DNA of 22,500 bases from positions 50,001-72,500 of the forward strand of contig MCFG01000184.1 of NCBI GenBank assembly GCA_002104895.1, read 5' to 3'. The notes under the pieces are model-generated. The model made no database searches, was not told the DNA's origin, and saw only the letters and a program-made list of their open reading frames with translations. This stretch comes from Anaeromyces robustus. Taxonomy: Eukaryota > Neocallimastigomycota > Neocallimastigomycetes > Neocallimastigales > Neocallimastigaceae. Positions within the stretch are counted from its first letter, which is position 1. Each line of letters starts with the position of its first letter. Positions 17,979-22,500 of this stretch are shown here, in pieces. A program made the translations under genes and the position numbers.

Positions 17979-20758
17979 TTATTATTTTATTTTTATTTTT
18001 TTATTTTTATTTTATTTTTATTTTTATTTTTTTTTAAATTATTATTCTTATTCCATTATTTTTTTTTTAATTTTTATTTCTCTCTCTTTTTTATTTTTCT
18101 CTTTTTTATTTTTATTTTTTTTTCTTTTTTTATTTTTATTTTTTTTTTTCTTTTTTTATTTTTTTTTATTTTTATTTTTTTAAATTTTTATTTTTCTTAT
18201 TATCTTTTATTTTTCTCTTTTTTTATTTTTTTTTTTTTTATTTTTTTATTATTTTTTTTCTTTTTCTTTTTTTTTTTTCTTTTTTTTTATCTTTTTTTAT
18301 TTTTTTTTTTTATTTTTTTATCTTTTTTTTTTTATTTTTTTAATTATTATTCCTTTTTTTTTCCTTATTTTTTTTTTATTTTATTATTATTTTTCTTTCA
18401 TTTTTTTTATTTTTTTTCTTATTTTTTTTTTATTTTTTATTATATTTATTTCTTTTTTTTTTTTCCTTTTTTTTTTTTTTTCTTCTTCTCTTTTTTCTTT
18501 TTCTTTTATTATAATTTTGATTATATAAAAAAAAGTTATTTTATTTTATCTTCATTTTCATTTAATGAATTTATATAAATAACTTTTAACGTTGTACTTA
18601 CAACTTTTATAGTATTGATAAATATCCATTTATTGAAAAAAATATAATTATATTTACATACACATGTTTTTTTATAAAAACTATTCATTTTTAATGCAAT
18701 TGATGTATGTAATGTATTCTTTTTTTTTCGATGTTGAACTTAAAATTGAATTTATTTCTAACTGATTATATACCATTCACATTCACTATTTTTTTTTTTC
18801 ACATTTAATTATATTTCTTTTATTTATTTTCATTCTTTATTTATCTTTTTCTTTTATTTTTTTTTTTTACTTTCCTTTCTTTTTATTTCTATTTTTTTTC
18901 TCTCTTTTAATTATATTTCCTTTATTTATTTTTTATTCTTTATATATTTTTTTCTTAATTTTTTCTTTTTTTTTTTTTTTTTTTCTTCTATCTTTTTTTT
19001 CTCTCTTTTAATTATATTTATATATTTTTTATTCCTTATATCTTTTTCTTTTATTTTTTATTTTTCTTTCTTTTTTTTTTCTATTTTTTTTAATTTTTCT
19101 ATTTTTTTTTCTTTTTTCTTATTTTCTTCTTATTTTTTCCTTTAATAATTTTTATTCATTTTTTATATTGACCATTTTCATTATTATTATTTAAATTATT
19201 TTTATTAACAAGATTTATTTAAATATTATTTTAAATGTATGTCATTTATATTATAATTATTATCATAATTTCATATTTTTTTAAAATAGTTTTTTTTATA
19301 TATTCTATTATTATTTAAAACATTTATTATTTTTATTTTTTTTTCGAATGTTTTTTTTTTCATTATTATTTATAGTTTTTTAATCATTTTCATTTTTTAT
19401 AAGTTTTGAATACAATAAATTATTATAAATAATCATATCAAAATTATTGTTGTAATTTATTATTCACTATTTTTATTTCTATTTTTAAATACTTTTTTTA
19501 CTATTATTATTTTTATTGACAGTTCTTAAATCTGAATTTTTATTTTAATTTTTTAATATTGTAAATAATAATATCAAAATTATTTATGCTGGTATATTTT
19601 TATATTTCGTTCTATTTAATACTCTGCCAAAATATATTTTAATTTGTTATTGATTAATTATTTATGTTATTTTATTTTTTGCTTTTTCATTTTCAGTATA
19701 TATTTATTTATATTAAATATATTTTTATTATTATTTCAATAAAATTTCATTATTATTAAATCTTAAAGCTACTTCTTTTGTTACTATAATATTATTAATG
19801 CTATAAACATCACTTTTTCATATTATCTTCAAAAACTTTTAAACAAAAAAAAAAATTAAATATAAATATAAACGATTTACCTGTAAGCCCCTTTACCACG
19901 ACCAAAGTAACCACCTCTGAATCCTCTAAAACCACCACGATAAGCACCACGACCACGTTTTGACATGCCTGGTAAATTTGTACGCTTAGCTAAAACTTTA
20001 ATGGGGCGGCCTTTGAATTGAAGTTCGTTAAATATTAAAGCTTTTTGTACTGATTGATCATCTGCAAATTCAATATAAGCATAACCTTTTGGGTGTCCTG
20101 TAAAACGATCATGTATAATAGTAATACGATTAATAGTACCACAAGATTGGAATAAAGTTTGTAATTCTTCTGGAGTAGAAGTATAATCAACCTTCATATT
20201 TGATAATATTTATATATTAATATAAATCATCACATAAATTTATTAATCATTTAAATTATTAAAAACAAAATTACTTACATTTCCTACATATATTGATCTG
20301 CTATCTACATCTTTTGCTATTAAAATTCATTACAGAATAAAAAGAAATTATTAAATATTTTTAATATTTAAGTATTAAACAATTTTAAATATCAATATTA
20401 CCTTCAGTATTTTCAGTGGTATCAATTTTTGTAGCTTCTTCATTCATTTCCATAATTTTAGCAGCTTCGGCTTCCATTTCTTTAACTCTTTGTTTCATTT
20501 CTTCAAGTTCCTATTTATTAAATTATATATTATTAAAATTTTCATCTATATTATCATTGATATTTTAATATTATTTTTACTTACTTCTTCATTGATTTTT
20601 TCTTCAGCTGGACCAGCTGAAGTATTATTTGCATCTTGTTCATCAGTTTTTGTTTCTGTGACTTGTTCAACTTCTTGTGGTTGTTCAACAACTTCTGATT
20701 GTTGTTCAACTTCAGTAGTTTCTTGTTGTTCAGTTACTTTTGTTTCTGAGTCAGACAT
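17768..20758 (-). CDS. PAB2: Nuclear poly(A)-binding protein 2 (PABPN1 / Pab2 family), five exons
   Basis: In other eukaryotes this family binds poly(A) tails of nuclear RNA, stimulates poly(A) polymerase, and links RNAs to export or exosome decay. Exons in coding order: 20585-20758, 20402-20510, 20279-20316, 19881-20191 and 17768-17789. They sum to 654 bases, 217 residues plus stop, all in frame. Residues 1-58 are acidic and Gln/Glu-rich. Residues 59-95 form a coiled coil ([20 protein letters not shown]). One RRM spans about 101-178 with RNP2 IYVGNV (103-108) and RNP1 KGYAYIEF (142-149), including GHPKG and the family signature KRTNLPG. An Arg/Gly-rich tail follows and ends GYYAPY, matching the family's C-terminal W/Y-Y-S/A-P-Y. 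The small introns are 74, 85 and 87 nt and begin GTAAGT or GTAATA. The ATG at 20195-20197 lies inside intron 3 and is not the start. The last intron is 2091 nt. Length and domain order match fungal Pab2 proteins. Confidence 0.93.
17790..19880 (-). other. 2.1-kb A-rich terminal intron of PAB2
   Basis: The donor is GTAAATCG (sense, from 19880) and the acceptor is TTTTTTTACAG (ending 17790). The intron is more than fifteen times the length of any other intron in the window. In sense orientation it is A-rich and holds two tracts that lack C completely: 17915-18518 (604 nt) and 18765-19169 (405 nt). One includes a pure A33 run (17941-17973). If unspliced, translation stops one residue after the exon 4 boundary (AGG TAA). 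No nested gene is visible on either strand. Confidence 0.85.
17823..17829 (-). promoter_or_regulatory. Branch-point match TACTAAC in the PAB2 terminal intron
   Basis: The sense strand carries TTACTAACCA, a perfect match to the yeast-type branch-point consensus TACTAAC. It lies about 33 nt upstream of the acceptor, at a normal distance, and is followed by a pyrimidine-rich stretch to ACAG. Confidence 0.75.
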
Positions 20759-21412
20759 ATTAAACTAAATTATATATATTACATAAATTTTAGCTAAATA
20801 TTGACAATATATATTAAACTGGTATAAATATAATGTAAAATATATTAAGAAATTTATTGATCTATAATTATTAAAATATACTTTTAATCTAATTAACACA
20901 AATATATATATTTATAAAATTATATAATTTATATAAAATAAAATAATCAAAATTCAAATATATTATTTTTTATGTCTATCGTCTTATTAAAAATTATAGA
21001 TTATTATTTTAATTTATAAATTATTAATATTTTAAATTTATAATCATAATCATACATAATATTATAGTAAATATATAGTAATAATATTAGATTATATAAT
21101 ATTATCTATCAAAAAGGTAATATTTAAAAAAAAAAAAAAAAAAAAAAAAATTATATTTATAACACAATATAATTATTATTTAAAAAATATATAATTAATA
21201 TTTTAATCAATTATGTAATATATTAATATATAAATAATTATATTGAAATATATTATCCATTTAAACTAACAAAAAAATTACCAAGGGTTATTTTTATTTC
21301 TATTATTATTTATTATTATTTATTATTTTAATTATTTATAATTATTAAAAAAAAATTAAATAAAAAAAAAATAAATAAATTAATAAATATATAAATAAAT
21401 AAATATATATAT

Positions 21413-21456
<44 letters not shown>

Positions 21457-21613
21457 ATTATTAAATAATATATATATATATAAATCAATAAATAAAAAGT
21501 TATTTATAAATAATATTATTCTTGTTTGATTTATTTATTTATTTGTTTATTTATTTATTAATTTATTTATTTAATTAATCATTTATTTATTATTTATTTA
21601 TTGATTTAAATAT

Positions 21614-21648
<35 letters not shown>

Positions 21649-22464
21649 TCTTTTCAATAATATAAAAAAAAACCTGTGTTACCAAAATGTGTTTAAAAAA
21701 AAAACTAAATAAAAATTATTTGAGGAATTTTAATTTATCTTTTTTTTTTTTTTTTTTCATATCATTTATAATAATACTAATATTTTTTTTTAAAATAAAT
21801 AATAATTATAATAATAATATAAATTATAATAGTAAAAAAATAAAAATAAATAATAATTATTAATAAAAATTTTTTTAATACAAATAAAATAATATTGTAT
21901 ATATTTTATAAATTTTTTATATTTGATATATATACAAATTATTTATATTTAATGAATTAAGAATTGGAAGTGTGTAATACATTAAATATATATTTTAAAA
22001 GGATTTTTATTATATTATTTTATATATTCTGATTACATTTTTTATAACTTTCGGTAAAATAATAATTATATAATAATAATAATAATAATAATATTTTAAT
22101 TTAATATATTTATTAATTATATTTATGTATAGTTATTTAGAACAATAAGATATTATAATTTTGCAATTATAATTTTTACAAATAAAATTTTAGATAAATT
22201 TTTTAAAAAAATTTCAAATTATAATATTAAGATTTATATTTATATATATATATTTAAAATATATTTTTAATATTAGATTTCTACATATATTTAAATATTA
22301 TATTTATTCATTTTATAACAATAAATTAAATTGAACAATTTCATTTAAAAAGTGAATTTTTTTGAAATCAATAAATTGTATATATAACAAAATTACAAAG
22401 AATAGAAAAAAAAGAAAAAAAAAAACATTTAAGTACAATAATCTTTCTATAAATATTATATAAA
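20759..22464. other. Spacer between divergent genes
   Basis: About 1.7 kb shared by the 5' sides of PAB2 (minus) and the edge gene (plus). Contents: an A25 run at 21126-21150, a TAAA run (about 21416-21460) followed by a TTTA run (about 21525-21650), a second T run near 21740, and an AAT run near 22070-22092. The last 80 bases before the plus-strand ATG are A-rich, as in a fungal leader. No ORF, RNA gene or specific promoter motif stands out. Confidence 0.55.
21416..21650. repeat. Facing (TAAA)n and (TTTA)n runs
   Basis: A TAAA run at 21416-21460 is followed about 65 bases later by interrupted TTTA runs up to 21650. The arms are complementary and could form a large hairpin. Confidence 0.8.
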
Positions 22465-22500
22465 ATGAGTGACATTATGGATCCTGTAGAACGTGTAAAG
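22465..22500 (+). CDS. Start of an unidentified protein (12 codons, cut by window edge)
   Basis: ATG at 22465 opens a frame encoding MSDIMDPVERVK up to the last base of the window. The codons are mixed and G/C-containing (GAC, GGA, CCT, CGT), in sharp contrast to the A-rich leader before it, which is why I take it as the true start of a gene. Twelve residues are too few to identify the product. A later intron cannot be excluded. Confidence 0.6.
   Translation, partial: MSDIMDPVERVK

Noticed and set aside
20195-20197. ATG as start of the RRM protein
   Set aside because: It lies in intron 3 just before the acceptor. Splicing from the upstream exons restores IYVGNVDY, the complete first strand of the RRM, which the short ORF lacks.
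20490-20768. 92-codon plus-strand ORF
   Set aside because: Antisense of the Gln/Glu-rich first exon of PAB2. The minus strand gives a full, splice-consistent family member.
1-22500. tRNA or rRNA genes
   Set aside because: I looked for B-box-like GGTTCGA motifs and rRNA-like G+C-rich blocks on both strands and saw none. A covariance-model scan would be decisive.

Overview
The window is a very A+T-rich nuclear eukaryotic segment. It has short GT-AG introns with T-rich ends, long low-complexity spacers, many homopolymers and (TTTA)n/(TAAA)n runs, and the standard genetic code. The composition, together with a secreted hevein-type chitin-binding plus CE4 deacetylase protein with a Lys/Thr linker, an Asn-rich protein and a multi-pass membrane protein, points to an anaerobic gut fungus (Neocallimastigomycota). 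That placement is inferred from composition and architecture, not from a search.

Layout. (1) 1-741, minus: the first 247 residues of a multi-pass membrane protein, cut by the window edge. (2) 742-4136: spacer with tetranucleotide runs, a T45 tract preceded by a small G+C-richer island, and a few coding-like scraps. (3) 4137-5658, minus: a secreted chitin deacetylase with two complete hevein-type (CBM18) modules, a Lys/Thr linker and a CE4 catalytic domain. One extra base in an A6 run of the linker splits the reading frame. (4) 5659-13739: a repeat-rich gene-poor tract. It holds a 126-bp minisatellite of about ten units, a duplicated protein-like segment, a perfect palindrome, a long hairpin, a MULE-type transposase remnant lying between inverted 15-bp repeat modules, and a 58-bp minisatellite of seven units. 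(5) 13740-17418, plus: a four-exon gene for an Asn-rich protein of about 1106 residues. (6) 17768-20758, minus: a five-exon gene for the nuclear poly(A)-binding protein (PABPN1 / Pab2 family), rebuilt here from splice sites. Its last intron is about 2.1 kb, is A-rich in the sense strand, and separates a 22-nt terminal exon from the rest. (7) 20759-22464: spacer. (8) 22465-22500, plus: the first 12 codons of another gene.

Genes 5 and 6 converge with 349 bp between their stop codons. Gene 6 and the edge gene are divergent and share a 1.7-kb spacer. The genes do not form an obvious pathway. The observation most worth following up is in gene 6: a poly(A)-binding protein whose own terminal intron is an extraordinary A-rich tract. 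That resembles the layout used for PABPN1 autoregulation in animals, where retention of the terminal intron together with an A-rich binding region limits expression.
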